A stretch of 64,000 nt of DNA from Lactobacillus sp. CBA3606 (GTDB taxonomy: Bacteria; Bacillota; Bacilli; Lactobacillales; Lactobacillaceae), in NCBI RefSeq assembly GCF_002970935.1, contig NZ_CP027194.1, positions 372,001 through 436,000 of the forward strand, in the 5' to 3' direction. The notes under the pieces were generated by a model. The model saw nothing but the letters and a program-made list of their open reading frames with translations, was not told the DNA's origin and searched no databases. The first letter of the stretch is position 1, and each line of letters opens with the position of its first letter. Positions 1-8,816 of this stretch are shown in pieces. A program made the position numbers and the translations under genes.

Positions 1-818
1 ACATTAAAGATTTAGTCCATCCTGACGAAATCTTGTTAGTCATTGATGCGATGACCGGTCAAAATGCGGTTAATACGGCACAAGGCTTTAATGACAAGCT
101 GGATGTGACCGGGGTCGTCTTGACGAAGTTAGATGGTGACACCCGTGGTGGGGCCGCTTTATCCATTCGGGCCGTAACGGGTAAGCCAATTAAGTTCGTT
201 GGTCAAGGCGAAAAGATGACCGACTTAGACGTCTTCCACCCTGATCGTATGGCTGATCGTATCTTAGGTATGGGCGATATGTTGACCTTGATTGAAAAGG
301 CGCAACAGCAATATGATGAAAAACAAGCTGAAGAAATGAATTTAAAGATTCAGGAAAACAGCTTTGACTTTAATGACTTCATCGATCAACTGGACCAAGT
401 TGATAAGATGGGGAGCATGGAAGATATCATGAAGATGATTCCAGGCATGGCGAACAATCCGGCGATGAAGAATATGACTATGGACCCGAAGGATATTGCC
501 CATATCCGGGCCATCGTTTATTCAATGACAGCGAAAGAAAAGGCTGATCCCGACTTGTTGAACCCCTCTCGGCGGCGCCGAATTGCGGCTGGGTCTGGCC
601 GACCAGTGCAAGAAGTTAACCGGATGATTAAGCAATTCAACCAAACTAAGAAAATGATGAACCAAATGTCTAAAGGCAACTTTTCTGGGATGGAAGGCTT
701 AATGGGCAATGGCGTTGGCGGTAAAATGCAAAAGATGGCAATGAACCGGATGGTCCGTCAAACTAAAAAGCAAAAAAAGAAGCGATTAGCCAAGGCAATG
801 CGGCGGCGTAAACGTTAA
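1..818 (+). CDS. ffh: Signal recognition particle protein Ffh (C-terminal part, cut by window start)
   Basis: SRP54-type GTPase that binds signal peptides with 4.5S RNA and delivers ribosomes to FtsY at the membrane. The window opens inside the GTPase domain: the reading frame is open from base 3 without a start, so the gene begins upstream. The G4 motif TKLDGD and the following GGAALS are visible, then the GQGEK segment that closes the G domain. The Met-rich M domain follows (IMKMIPGM, repeated Met residues), with the RRRR..AAGSGR RNA-binding helix and a basic tail rich in Lys and Arg. Its position before rpsP is the usual Firmicutes order. The call is very secure. Confidence 0.97.
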   Translation, partial: IKDLVHPDEILLVIDAMTGQNAVNTAQGFNDKLDVTGVVLTKLDGDTRGGAALSIRAVTGKPIKFVGQGEKMTDLDVFHPDRMADRILGMGDMLTLIEKAQQQYDEKQAEEMNLKIQENSFDFNDFIDQLDQVDKMGSMEDIMKMIPGMANNPAMKNMTMDPKDIAHIRAIVYSMTAKEKADPDLLNPSRRRRIAAGSGRPVQEVNRMIKQFNQTKKMMNQMSKGNFSGMEGLMGNGVGGKMQKMAMNRMVRQTKKQKKKRLAKAMRRRKR

Positions 819-853
819 TCTAAACCATTTTTTAGCCTGTCAAGAAAAAAACC

Positions 854-882
854 TTTACAAGCTATTGATTTACTGGTATATT
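854..882 (+). promoter_or_regulatory. Promoter for the rpsP-khpA cluster
   Basis: TTTACA at 854-859 and TATATT at 877-882 are separated by 17 bases, close to the sigma-A consensus. It lies in the 96-base gap after ffh, about 30 bases before the rpsP start, so the ribosomal genes can be transcribed independently of ffh. Confidence 0.65.
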
Positions 883-914
883 ATTACCTGTTAAAGAATT
901 CGGGAGGTGTTTAA

Positions 915-1187
915 ATGTCAGTCAAGATTCGTCTAAAGCGGATGGGTTCTAAGAAAAATCCATTTTACCGGATTGTTGTCGCAGACTCACGGTCACCACG
1001 TGATGGTCGTTTTATCGCCCAAGTCGGCACATACAACCCACTTACAGAACCAGCCCAAGTTAAACTTGAAGAGGAAGATATCCTCGGTTGGTTGAACAAT
1101 GGTGCACAACCTTCAGATACGGTTAAGAATATCTTATCAAAAGCCGGTATCATGAAGAAGTATCACGAAGCTAAGTTCACTAAATAA
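915..1187 (+). CDS. rpsP: 30S ribosomal protein S16
   Basis: Small-subunit protein that stabilises 16S rRNA folding. The 90-residue product has the typical N-terminus ([20 protein letters not shown]) and the conserved [14 protein letters not shown] segment. Length is normal for the family. A strong ribosome site (GGGAGGTG) sits just before the ATG. It has its own promoter and is followed after 17 bases by khpA, a very common Firmicutes pairing. Confidence 0.98.
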   Translation: MSVKIRLKRMGSKKNPFYRIVVADSRSPRDGRFIAQVGTYNPLTEPAQVKLEEEDILGWLNNGAQPSDTVKNILSKAGIMKKYHEAKFTK

Positions 1188-1204
1188 TAAAGCGGTAATT
1201 GATC

Positions 1205-1462
1205 ATGGCAGATATTAAAGCTTTAATCCAAACGGTCGTTACGCCGTTAGTCCAACATCCAACCGATATTAAGATTGGTTTCCAAGAAACTAGTCGTTAC
1301 TTAGAATATAACTTAACTGTTAATCCTGAGGATATCGGGCGGGTCATTGGTCGACAGGGCCGGGTTGCTTCAGCAATTCGAACGATTGTTTATAGTGTCC
1401 GAGTTTCTGGACCTAAACGCGTCCGTCTTACGATCGAAGATGGACAGAAAAAAAACGCTTGA
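1205..1462 (+). CDS. khpA: KH-domain RNA-binding protein KhpA
   Basis: Small single KH-domain protein that in Firmicutes pairs with KhpB/EloR and affects cell elongation and RNA binding. The KH signature is GRVIGRQGRVASAIRTIV, with a GRQG loop in place of the usual GxxG. The product is about 85 residues, normal for the family. I chose the ATG at 1205 rather than the in-frame TTG at 1199, because family members start MADIKALI-like. The ribosome site is weak, so translation may be coupled to rpsP. Confidence 0.93.
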   Translation: MADIKALIQTVVTPLVQHPTDIKIGFQETSRYLEYNLTVNPEDIGRVIGRQGRVASAIRTIVYSVRVSGPKRVRLTIEDGQKKNA

Positions 1463-1496
1463 GCGAAGCAGCAATGTTTTGTTTGAGTGTTTTTTT
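1446..1496 (+). terminator. Possible terminator overlapping the khpA stop
   Basis: An A-rich arm running into the khpA stop can pair, with several G-T pairs, with TTTGAGTGTTTTTTT at about 1480-1496, ending in a run of T. The stem is weak, so it may be a partial terminator between khpA and rimM. Confidence 0.35.
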
Positions 1497-1532
1497 ATTA
1501 CAATTAAATTGATTTTTTGAGGAGGCAACCAA

Positions 1533-2057
1533 ATGGATTATTATCGAGTTGGAACTTTAGTTAATACGCATGGCATCCGTGGTGAAGTGAAGGTCGTCGC
1601 AGTAACGGATTTTCCGGAAAAACGTTTTGCCAAAGGGCAACAATTAACGCTATTTAAAGATATCGATGACACGACCGGTGGGTTAACCGTCACCATTACA
1701 AGTTCACGCGCACAAAAAGGCTTATTCTTTTTAACTTTCGCCGGTTTTGACAATATAAATGATGTTGAAAAGTATAAAGGTTGGACGTTAAAAGTCACAG
1801 CTGATAAGTTACAGGACTTACCCGCTGGTCAATATTATTATCATCAAATCGTTGGTCTTAAGGTGGTCACTACGACCGGAGAAACGTTAGGTCACATTAA
1901 AGAAATTCTGGCACCTGGCGCCAATGATGTCTGGGTCGTGCAACGCGAGCATGGTCAAGCTGACGTCTTGCTACCAAAGATTCCGCAAGTTATTAAAACG
2001 GTTGATTTAGCCACTGAGACGGTTACGGTGGAATTGATGGAAGGATTGATTGATTAA
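1533..2057 (+). CDS. rimM: Ribosome maturation factor RimM
   Basis: Assists 30S maturation, binding S19 and the 16S 3' domain. The 174-residue product begins with the family signature [19 protein letters not shown]. It has the N-terminal RimM barrel and a C-terminal PRC barrel ([11 protein letters not shown], then GANDVWVV and [14 protein letters not shown]). The ribosome site GGAGG is well spaced before the ATG. Its stop overlaps the trmD start by one base (TAATG), indicating translational coupling. Confidence 0.97.
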   Translation: MDYYRVGTLVNTHGIRGEVKVVAVTDFPEKRFAKGQQLTLFKDIDDTTGGLTVTITSSRAQKGLFFLTFAGFDNINDVEKYKGWTLKVTADKLQDLPAGQYYYHQIVGLKVVTTTGETLGHIKEILAPGANDVWVVQREHGQADVLLPKIPQVIKTVDLATETVTVELMEGLID

Positions 2058-2797
2058 TGCGGATTGACATTCTAAGTTTATTTCCAGAGATGTTCACCGG
2101 GCCCTTACATGAATCTATGATTGGCAATGCTGTGGAAAATCAAGTCATTGACGTGGGAGTCACGAACTTTCGCGACTATACGACGGATAAACACCAACAT
2201 GTCGATGACTACCCTTATGGGGGTGGGGCGGGGATGTTATTACAACCGCAACCGATTTTTGACGCCTTAGCGGATGTTGAAGCCAAGCATCCTACTAAGG
2301 GGCGGGTCATTCTACTTGATCCAGCAGGGTATCAGTTCACTCAGACGGTTGCAGAAGACTTTGCTAAAGAAGACCACCTCACGTTTATTTGCGGGCATTA
2401 TGAGGGTTATGATGAACGTATTCGGTCATTAGTGACGGATGAGGTTTCGCTCGGTGATTATGTCTTAACGGGTGGCGAACTAGGTGCCATGGTGATGATT
2501 GATGCGACGGTGCGGTTGATTCCGGGCGTGTTGGGTAATGCTGAATCGGCGCCTGGAGATTCCTTTTCGTCTGGCTTGCTGGAATATCCACAATACACGC
2601 GTCCAGCTGATTTTCGGGGGCTAAAGGTCCCAGATATCTTATTGAGCGGGGACCACGGTAAAATTGATGAGTGGCGGTTACAGCAGGCTTTAAAGCGGAC
2701 CTATGAACGACGGCCTGATATGTTGGCCAAGTTACAGTTGTCGGGCAGGGCACGGCAGCTATTGGCTGATATTAAGGCGGATGCCGCCGGTCAGTAA
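2057..2797 (+). CDS. trmD: tRNA (guanine-37-N1)-methyltransferase TrmD
   Basis: SPOUT methyltransferase that makes m1G37 in tRNAs and prevents frameshifting. The 246-residue product starts [13 protein letters not shown]. It carries [27 protein letters not shown] and the knot segment [14 protein letters not shown] that holds S-adenosylmethionine. Length is typical. It overlaps rimM by one base and precedes rplS, the classical rimM-trmD-rplS arrangement. Confidence 0.98.
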   Translation: MRIDILSLFPEMFTGPLHESMIGNAVENQVIDVGVTNFRDYTTDKHQHVDDYPYGGGAGMLLQPQPIFDALADVEAKHPTKGRVILLDPAGYQFTQTVAEDFAKEDHLTFICGHYEGYDERIRSLVTDEVSLGDYVLTGGELGAMVMIDATVRLIPGVLGNAESAPGDSFSSGLLEYPQYTRPADFRGLKVPDILLSGDHGKIDEWRLQQALKRTYERRPDMLAKLQLSGRARQLLADIKADAAGQ

Positions 2798-2805
2798 AGA
2801 AAAAC

Positions 2806-2835
2806 TTGCAGTGGCCCCCTGTAATATGGTATTCT
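2806..2835 (+). promoter_or_regulatory. Promoter of rplS with extended -10
   Basis: TTGCAG at 2806-2811 and TATTCT at 2830-2835 are 18 bases apart, with TGG directly before the -10 box giving an extended -10. Transcription would start near 2842, giving rplS a leader of roughly 70 bases. Confidence 0.55.
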
Positions 2836-2841
2836 ATTTAT

Positions 2842-2914
2842 TGGCTATTAAGCCCATTAACGACATTCCGCTGACCAAGTTGTCACGAATTTCGGCGAAA
2901 GGAAGAACTAAACT
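2842..2914 (+). promoter_or_regulatory. Putative L19 ribosomal-protein leader
   Basis: The stretch between the rplS promoter and its start contains CATTCCGCTGACC and, about 15 bases later, TTTCGGCGAAAGG, which can form a compact stem. Low-GC Gram-positives are known to carry an autoregulatory L19 leader at this place. I could not run a covariance model, so the identification rests on position and visible complementarity. Confidence 0.4.
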
Positions 2915-3271
2915 ATGCGTCAAAACCAATTGATCGAAAAGCTTACCAATGAACAACTCCGTACGGATATCCCTGATTTCCGTGCCGGTGATACTGTTCG
3001 CATCCATGCCCGAGTTGTTGAAGGCACGCGTGAACGGATCCAATTATTTGAAGGTGTCGTTATCAAACGTCACGGTTCTGGAATTAGCGAAACTTATACA
3101 GTTCGTAAAATCAGTAACGGTGTCGGTGTTGAACGGACTTTCCCATTACACACACCACGGGTTGCTTCAATCGATGTTGTCCGTCAAGGTCGTGTTCGTC
3201 GTGCTAAGTTATACTACTTACGTGACTTACATGGTAAGGCTGCGCGGATTCCAGAACGTCGCCGTAACTAA
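2915..3271 (+). CDS. rplS: 50S ribosomal protein L19
   Basis: Large-subunit protein at the 30S/50S interface. The 118-residue product starts [20 protein letters not shown] and has the conserved [19 protein letters not shown] and [10 protein letters not shown] segments. The ribosome site (AAAGGAAG) is clear. The ATG at 2915 is the only start giving the family N-terminus. A strong terminator follows at 3313. Confidence 0.98.
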   Translation: MRQNQLIEKLTNEQLRTDIPDFRAGDTVRIHARVVEGTRERIQLFEGVVIKRHGSGISETYTVRKISNGVGVERTFPLHTPRVASIDVVRQGRVRRAKLYYLRDLHGKAARIPERRRN

Positions 3272-3312
3272 TTTAAAATCAATTAAACAACAAGCTTTTG
3301 CTTGAGTTTAAT

Positions 3313-3350
3313 GAGCCAGTTAACTGAGTTTTCAGTTAGCTGGCTTTTTT
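3313..3350 (+). terminator. Rho-independent terminator after rplS
   Basis: A stem of GAGCCAGTTAACTGA with TCAGTTAGCTGGCT, a short loop and a run of six T close the translation cluster. Confidence 0.9.
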
Positions 3351-3486
3351 GATGGCTAAATCAGAAAATTAAAGAGTCACTGGCTAATTATAAGCGGCAG
3401 GCCTCGTCACATAGCGGCGTTGTCAGGCTGTTTTTAACTGCGCAAGGGATTTAGCACTCTTATTTTGGCATAAGCTAAAATAATAA

Positions 3487-3536
3487 TTGACAATACGTCG
3501 AAAAGACCTATACTTAATAAGTCGTTAAGACTTATT
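3487..3536 (+). promoter_or_regulatory. Promoter with perfect inverted-repeat operator for the padR-MFS operon
   Basis: TTGACA (3487-3492) and TACTTA (3511-3516) are 18 bases apart. AATAAGTC (3516-3523) and GACTTATT (3529-3536) form a perfect 8-base inverted repeat around GTTAA. The repeat covers the end of the -10 box and the start point, where a bound repressor would block initiation. The neighbouring PadR protein is the likely ligand (inference). Confidence 0.65.
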
Positions 3537-3554
3537 GAACAGGAGGAGACGCAA

Positions 3555-4127
3555 ATGTATGACTTATTAGTATTGGGCGCGTTACTTGATCATGACCGAT
3601 CGGGTTATAAGTTAGGCAAAGTGCTTGAAAATTCGTTAGTCCCGCGGCGTAAGATTTCAAATGGGGTCATGTATCCCTTGCTGAATAAGTTAGCGGCGGC
3701 TGGTGATATTGTCTTTGTTGCCGCTACCGAAAGTTCGCGTGGGAAACGGTTAGCGCATTTAACAGCTACTGGTAAAGCGCATTTACATACGATGTTGTTA
3801 GCACCGGTGCCGATGGATGCGAAACGAGAATCTATCTATCGATTTAAGTTTAAGGGAATGGCACAGGAAACACCGATGGTTCAAGGTCAAATTTTGAATG
3901 ACTATAAAAATGCTGTTTTGACTGACTTACAAAGTTATCAACGGATTTATGTGCATTTAGAAAGAAAATCAGCGGTAGGCGGTTCAAACCAAGTTTCAGT
4001 CGATTGGGGCTTGCGTACGCTCAGTTTACAGATTGCGGAGAGTGAAGCTAAAATCAAATGGAGTAACCAACAATTAGAGAAAGTGCAGCAAGTGATCGCA
4101 CATGGAGGAATGACCAACAATGACTAA
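3555..4127 (+). CDS. PadR-family transcriptional regulator
   Basis: Winged-helix regulator, 190 residues. The N-terminal PadR domain shows YDLLVLGALLDHDRSGYKLG, then NGVMYPLLNKLAAAGDI (the 'Y-x-L-L' recognition region) and a wing ending RLAHLTATGKAHL. The C-terminal half (roughly residues 90-180) resembles the Vir_C/AphA-like dimerisation coiled coil. A strong ribosome site (AGGAGGAG) precedes the ATG. It overlaps the transporter gene by 8 bases. It most likely represses its own operon and is relieved by a toxic ligand, as for other PadR-transporter pairs; the ligand is unknown. Confidence 0.88.
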   Translation: MYDLLVLGALLDHDRSGYKLGKVLENSLVPRRKISNGVMYPLLNKLAAAGDIVFVAATESSRGKRLAHLTATGKAHLHTMLLAPVPMDAKRESIYRFKFKGMAQETPMVQGQILNDYKNAVLTDLQSYQRIYVHLERKSAVGGSNQVSVDWGLRTLSLQIAESEAKIKWSNQQLEKVQQVIAHGGMTNND

Positions 4128-5664
4128 AAATTACCGAAAATGGATTGGGTTAGTTGCCCTATCACTGGGTGTCTTTATGGCGCTCTTAGATGTCACGATT
4201 GTAAACGTGGCGTTACCAACAATGGTTCGTGATTTTAATGAATCATTTAATAATGTGCAATGGGTGTTGAATGCATATTCACTAGTTTTAGGGGTCACGT
4301 TACTGATTGTCGCTAAAATTGGTGATATGTATGGTTTAAAGAAGATTTTTGTGATTTCACTAGGACTTTTTGTCTTAGCCTCGGCAGTTAATGGCCTTGC
4401 ACCATCTTTGTTAGTTCTGGACATTGGGCGTGGGGTTCAAGCGCTTGGCGGTGCCGGGATGAATGCTTTGGCGATGGCGCTCGTCGCCGTTAGTTTCAAA
4501 GGGAGCCAACGTGGCGTTGCGTTAGGAATTTTAGGGTCCGTGATTGGGCTATCTTCGGCTTCAGGGCCATTAGTCGGTGGCTATTTAGTGGCGTTATTTG
4601 GCTGGCGGTCAATTTTTTTCGTTAATATTCCGATTGGTTTAATTGCCATTGTGTTAACGTTGATTTATGTCGACGAGGTGCCTGATATTAGCACTAACAA
4701 AAAAATTGATTTTATTGGAATGTTTTTGTCAGCTGCAAGCTTATTTGCCTTGATTTATGGCTTGATTTTAAAAGAAAGCCATCCGACATGGGGTTGGACG
4801 AGCATGCACATGTTGCTATGGTTAGGTACCGCAGTCGTATGTTTTGGACTTTTCATTTTGGTGGAAGCTCATACGAAGCAACCCATGGTCAATTTAACCA
4901 TGTTTAAAAATCCGCATTTTATTGGGACGGTTATTGTCGCCTTAACTTTGGGAGCTGGAATTTATTCTTATAACACTTATCTCACTGCGCTCATGCAAAA
5001 TTATATGGGGTATTCAGCGCTGGATGCAGGGGTCCGACAATTAACGATCAGTATTTGGTCATTGATATTAGGACCAGTCACGGGGTATTTAGGCAATCGA
5101 TATTCTAAAAAATGGATGATTAGTGGTAGTTTATTCTTGGGCGGTATTGGGTTTTTGATGTTAGCCAACGCCATGACGGTTAAGGTATCTTTTGCGCAAT
5201 TGTGGCCTGGCATGGTTTTGATGGGGATTACTAATGGCTTGGTTAATCCTTTATTGAATTCTGCAGGTATGGAAGGGGTTGCTGTCCGTGAAATGGGGAT
5301 GGCATCCGGCTTAATTAACGTCTTTCGGCAGATTGGGGTCACACTGGGTATCGTGACCATGGGCTTGGTTCAAAGTAATGTTTATGAACAGTATTTGACC
5401 CAACATTTCAGTCAGGCCAAATTACCAAAAGTCTCCGCTACTGCCATTCATGCGGCTTTAGTAAAGGCGGGGCCATTCTCAGGTCATGCGATTGCTTACA
5501 GTCAGCGGTTGAGTCAAATGCCGTTTGCTAAGACCGTACAACAACTTGTTTGGCAAGCATACGCCAATGGCACACGAGCCGTGACCTTGACTGCAGCTGG
5601 TATTGTGATTGTTGGTGGCTTAAGCGCAGCACTCTTTATGCGCAATCGTCAGATGACACATTAG
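4120..5664 (+). CDS. DHA2-family multidrug MFS transporter (EmrB/QacA type)
   Basis: Proton-coupled exporter of 514 residues with about 14 membrane segments, the size and topology of the DHA2 group. The motif LDVTIVNVALPTM (residues about 23-35) is the DHA2 signature D1. IGDMYGLKK is motif A, and SGPLVGGYLVALFGWRSIFFVNIPIG is motif C. The start overlaps padR (ATGACTAA), so the pair is co-translated. It probably exports the compound sensed by the PadR protein. The substrate cannot be read from sequence. Confidence 0.9.
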   Translation: MTKNYRKWIGLVALSLGVFMALLDVTIVNVALPTMVRDFNESFNNVQWVLNAYSLVLGVTLLIVAKIGDMYGLKKIFVISLGLFVLASAVNGLAPSLLVLDIGRGVQALGGAGMNALAMALVAVSFKGSQRGVALGILGSVIGLSSASGPLVGGYLVALFGWRSIFFVNIPIGLIAIVLTLIYVDEVPDISTNKKIDFIGMFLSAASLFALIYGLILKESHPTWGWTSMHMLLWLGTAVVCFGLFILVEAHTKQPMVNLTMFKNPHFIGTVIVALTLGAGIYSYNTYLTALMQNYMGYSALDAGVRQLTISIWSLILGPVTGYLGNRYSKKWMISGSLFLGGIGFLMLANAMTVKVSFAQLWPGMVLMGITNGLVNPLLNSAGMEGVAVREMGMASGLINVFRQIGVTLGIVTMGLVQSNVYEQYLTQHFSQAKLPKVSATAIHAALVKAGPFSGHAIAYSQRLSQMPFAKTVQQLVWQAYANGTRAVTLTAAGIVIVGGLSAALFMRNRQMTH

Positions 5665-5683
5665 CTCAGCTTAAATTAATATT

Positions 5684-5727
5684 AAAATGACATTTAGGTC
5701 GCCATTGGCTGGTTAAATGTCATTTTT
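5684..5727 (+). terminator. Terminator after the MFS gene
   Basis: AAAATGACATTTA pairs exactly with TAAATGTCATTTT across a 17-base loop, ending in T residues. The A/T symmetry would let it work in both directions. Confidence 0.75.
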
Positions 5728-5813
5728 AGGTTGTGGTGATAAAATTGAAGCAATTAAACTGGTTTTACTAATTTTGACAGGTATACTTAGAACATAAAAG
5801 GGGGCTTTTAAGT

Positions 5814-6680
5814 ATGAAAGAAAAGCAAGTTTTTCATATTAATGGGTATATTGGATTAGTCTTAGCTATTTTATTTGTTCTCGGTGGTGGCTGGTTAGTC
5901 TGGTCGGGAAGCACGACTAATCAGTTGGTGACGGTCTTTTTAGGCGCTATTTTAATTATTATTGCGGGTTTTGGTGCAAGCTCGTTAACTATTGTGGGGC
6001 CTAATGAGGCACGGGTGATGACCTTTTTTGGAAAATATATTGGCACAATTCGTGATTCTGGCTTATTTATGACAGTCCCCTTAACGAGTAAGTTTTCAAT
6101 CTCACTAAGAGTACGTAATTTTAACAGTGCCATTTTAAAAGTGAACGATTTACGTGGTAATCCTGTTGAGATTGCGGCTGTTATTGTGTTTAAAGTAGTT
6201 GATACCAGTATGGCCTTGTTTGCAGTTGATGATTATGAACAGTTTGTGCAGATTCAGAGTGAATCGGCTGTGCGCCACGTTGCTTCTGAGTATCCCTATG
6301 ATACCTTTGATGATGACAAGAAGTTAACGTTACGCAGTAATCCAACGGAAGTGTCTGATCGACTAACGGCTGAATTACAGGCACGGTTAACTGTCGCTGG
6401 TGTAGAAATCTTAGAAACACGGTTGACTCATTTGGCCTATGCAACTGAAATTGCCAGTGCCATGTTACAGCGCCAACAATCTTCCGCGATTCTTTCGGCG
6501 CGTAAGGTGATTGTAGAAGGGGCTGTTTCAATTACGGAAGAGACGATTCGGCGCCTAGAGAAGGATACCGGGATGCAATTTTCAGATGATAAGAAATTAC
6601 AATTGATAAATAATATGATGGTCACCATTATTTCGGAGCGGGGTTCACAACCGATTATTAATACTTCGGAGGTTAAATAG
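5814..6680 (+). CDS. SPFH/band 7 (stomatin-prohibitin) membrane protein
   Basis: 288 residues with two hydrophobic segments near the N-terminus (about 12-30 and 36-56), then a band 7 domain starting TIVGPNEARVMTFFGKYIGT. PVEIAAVIVFKVVDT, AVRHVASEYPYDTF and the ELQARLTVAGVEILETRLTHLAYA helix are the usual SPFH features. The C-terminal helix (MLQRQQSSAILSARKVIVEGAV) matches bacterial homologues. These proteins scaffold membrane microdomains; no specific partner is encoded nearby. The ribosome site AAGGGGG is clear. Confidence 0.9.
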   Translation: MKEKQVFHINGYIGLVLAILFVLGGGWLVWSGSTTNQLVTVFLGAILIIIAGFGASSLTIVGPNEARVMTFFGKYIGTIRDSGLFMTVPLTSKFSISLRVRNFNSAILKVNDLRGNPVEIAAVIVFKVVDTSMALFAVDDYEQFVQIQSESAVRHVASEYPYDTFDDDKKLTLRSNPTEVSDRLTAELQARLTVAGVEILETRLTHLAYATEIASAMLQRQQSSAILSARKVIVEGAVSITEETIRRLEKDTGMQFSDDKKLQLINNMMVTIISERGSQPIINTSEVK

Positions 6681-6721
6681 GAATGTTGATGTGACAACGT
6701 TTGTAGCTGTGTTTTTTAAAC

Positions 6722-6755
6722 GCATCACCATTATAAAAATTGGTGATGCATTTTT
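6722..6755 (+). terminator. Terminator after the SPFH gene
   Basis: GCATCACCA and TGGTGATGC form a 9-base stem followed by TTTTT. It marks the left edge of the accessory patch. Confidence 0.8.
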
Positions 6756-6800
6756 GTGGTGAAGTCAGTGGTGAAGAAATCGCAAATTTAATTAAAAATA

Positions 6801-6841
6801 GGGCAGAAATCACCTGATTTTAATCAGGTGAATGAATGCCC
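6801..6841. repeat. Left-end hairpin of the IS605-type element
   Basis: An inner 8-9 base stem CACCTGATT/AATCAGGTG is framed by GGGCA (6801-6805) and TGCCC (6837-6841). Y1 transposases recognise subterminal hairpins of this kind on single-stranded DNA. It could also terminate tnpA transcription. Confidence 0.6.
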
Positions 6842-6846
6842 TAAGC

Positions 6847-7302
6847 TTAACGCCGGGAGGCATTTTTATTTGCCGCTGTCGTTCGTTGATTGTCAATGTA
6901 TCGTTCCACTACTTCTTTACTCATATTTCCGAGTGTACTCATATAGTAACTATGTGACCATAGATGCCCGCCCCAGAATTTTTGCTGTTTTATTTCAGGG
7001 TGTTTCTCGAAAAATAGACGGGCAGAGCCACCTTTGAAAGCCTTAACAACGTTGGTCGGTGCATATTTTGGCTTAAAGCTAATAAGAAGGTGGACATGGT
7101 CTGGCATAACTTCCATATGTTCGATAGTGACCTCATTGAGATCAGCGATTCGCTGAAGGATAATTTCCATATCATTTACTAATTGTGGTGTTGAAAATGC
7201 AGTATTGCGGTACTTAGTGACCCATATTAAGTGGAAATGGAAGTTGTAAACGTAGTTACGTTCATAAATAGTATCATCTAAGTGGTTGTTGTTTTTATTC
7301 AT
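6847..7302 (-). CDS. tnpA: IS200/IS605 Y1 (HUH) transposase TnpA
   Basis: Single-strand DNA transposase. The family start is NYVYNFHFHLIWVTKYR, the metal-binding HUH pair is in MPDHVHLLISF, and the catalytic Tyr helix lies in SHSYYMSTLGNMSKEVVERYIDNQ. At about 151 residues it is complete. I placed the start at MNKNNNH (7302) because an AAGGAG ribosome site lies directly upstream; the longer frame to 7359 has none. No disabling change is visible. Confidence 0.93.
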   Translation of the reverse strand: MNKNNNHLDDTIYERNYVYNFHFHLIWVTKYRNTAFSTPQLVNDMEIILQRIADLNEVTIEHMEVMPDHVHLLISFKPKYAPTNVVKAFKGGSARLFFEKHPEIKQQKFWGGHLWSHSYYMSTLGNMSKEVVERYIDNQRTTAANKNASRR

Positions 7303-7400
7303 CTGTTTGCTCCTTAAAGCGTATGCTAATAGTATTAATACGTATAATTCTATGCTCATGTGTTATACTCAGTATAACACAATTAAGGAGGTGAATTCGT

Positions 7401-8657
7401 ATGAGTAAAACGATGGCCCAGCTACCCTATCATTATGGTGTCAAAGTGCGTGTTTTCCCAGCCACTGAACAAAAACGGTTGATCAAACACAATAGTGATG
7501 CGAGTCGCTTTATCTATAACGAAATGAATGGTATGAATCGGGAATTACTTATGTTACGTCAAGTTAAAATTCCTATCACCATGGTTCAGCAACGTATTCA
7601 GACATTAGAACAGCGTCTTAAGTCACCAGCAACTGGCATTTCAAACATCCATGGCTGGCTTAATGATCATGATCTAGATAGCCTGATGAAGGCTAATGCT
7701 ATCAAAAACTATCGTGCTGCTTGGAACCTTTTTCGTAAGGTTCATCAGTCAGGCACACCAGTTTTCCATAAAAAGCAAACTGAGCAAAAATATCAAACTT
7801 CCTGCCTGTATGCTAGTAAGGTAGGTAATCCTGGTATGGCTAATGGTAGTGTTCGATTACTCGACCAGCAGCATATACAATTACCAAAATTGGGTACCTT
7901 ACGGTTCAAGGGAATGCCTACTAAATTACTTAATCGGCAAGATGATGTGCGGATTGGAACGACAACTATCTCAATGGATGCCACTGGTCGGTACTATATC
8001 TCGATGCAACTGGCTTCTGAACGACCGTTTGTCAGTGAAGTAAAGAATAAAACAGCCATAGCTATTGGCATTGACTTAAATATTGATAATTTTCTAACTG
8101 ATTCTAACGGCAACATTGTTGCCAATCCACATTACTATCGTTCCATTAAGGGCAAACTTGCAAAAGCCCAGCGCAAGCTATCGCGCCGTGCACTTCGTGC
8201 GAAGAAGGAACACCGTCCTTTACGCAATGCTAAAAATTATCAAAAACAACGGGCAATTGTCGCAACTATCCAACGTAAAGTAGCCAATCGACGTAAAAAC
8301 TTCTTGCATCTCGTCTCGACAACACTAATCAAGAACCACGATTTGGTTGTCGCTGAAGAGTTGCGGAGTAAGAACATGCTACGAAATCACGCCCTGGCGA
8401 TGAGTATTGCCGATGTAGGTTGGCGCACGTTTTTGGGTATGTTGTCCTATAAAGCTGATCTGTACGGGCAGAAATTTATTACCGTGAACCCTCGAAACAC
8501 GACGCAAACGTGTGCTGATTGTGGCTACTTAATGCATGGTGATGAAAAGCTAACTCTTGCAGATCGTGAATGGACGTGCCCACAGTGTGGCGTCCATCAC
8601 ATTCGAGATTGGAATGCCGCTAAGAATATTTTGGCAAAAGGCTCAACAAGCGCCTAG
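7401..8657 (+). CDS. tnpB: TnpB RNA-guided nuclease (IS605 OrfB)
   Basis: RuvC-like nuclease of the TnpB/Fanzor/Cas12 lineage, 418 residues. The N-terminal helix-turn-helix region begins HYGVKVRVFPATEQKRLI. The RuvC triad is present: Asp225 in AIGIDLN, Glu319 in VVAEELRSKNM and Asp403 in IRDWNAAKN. The zinc ribbon CADCG..CPQCG lies between the last two. The known role is cutting the donor site with a guide transcribed from the element's 3' end, which favours retention of the element. A ribosome site (AAGGAGGTG) precedes the ATG. Confidence 0.94.
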   Translation: MSKTMAQLPYHYGVKVRVFPATEQKRLIKHNSDASRFIYNEMNGMNRELLMLRQVKIPITMVQQRIQTLEQRLKSPATGISNIHGWLNDHDLDSLMKANAIKNYRAAWNLFRKVHQSGTPVFHKKQTEQKYQTSCLYASKVGNPGMANGSVRLLDQQHIQLPKLGTLRFKGMPTKLLNRQDDVRIGTTTISMDATGRYYISMQLASERPFVSEVKNKTAIAIGIDLNIDNFLTDSNGNIVANPHYYRSIKGKLAKAQRKLSRRALRAKKEHRPLRNAKNYQKQRAIVATIQRKVANRRKNFLHLVSTTLIKNHDLVVAEELRSKNMLRNHALAMSIADVGWRTFLGMLSYKADLYGQKFITVNPRNTTQTCADCGYLMHGDEKLTLADREWTCPQCGVHHIRDWNAAKNILAKGSTSA

Positions 8658-8816
8658 CTTGCTTGTCCGTCTGGCAACCTGCGGACAGTAAAGGCTTTGG
8701 TAATTAGCACGTAAGACCTGTTTACAGGCAACCGCTGTATCTAAGCAAATTGTGGTCATTGTACCGTTAGGTGCGATTCTCACAAGCTTCCGACTTTAGT
8801 CGGGAGTGGTTGACAC
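8640..8816 (+). ncRNA. Predicted TnpB guide RNA (reRNA/omega RNA) region
   Basis: The stretch from the tnpB stop to the right end contains stems TGTCCG/CGGACA (8664-8687), CCTGTTTACAGG (8717-8728) and the terminal CCGACTTTAGTCGG hairpin. In characterised TnpB systems this place encodes the reRNA scaffold, with the guide being the flank just beyond the right end, here the bases after about 8816. This is inferred from family knowledge and visible hairpins only. Confidence 0.45.

Noticed and set aside
2385-2753. 122-codon minus-strand frame inside trmD
   Set aside because: It shadows a conserved gene, has no start signal and an unnatural composition.
2949-3305. Second plus-strand frame overlapping rplS
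   Set aside because: It shares the region with the certain L19 frame and has no ribosome site.
6190-6531. Minus-strand frame inside the SPFH gene
   Set aside because: His/Gln-rich shadow frame with no ribosome site.
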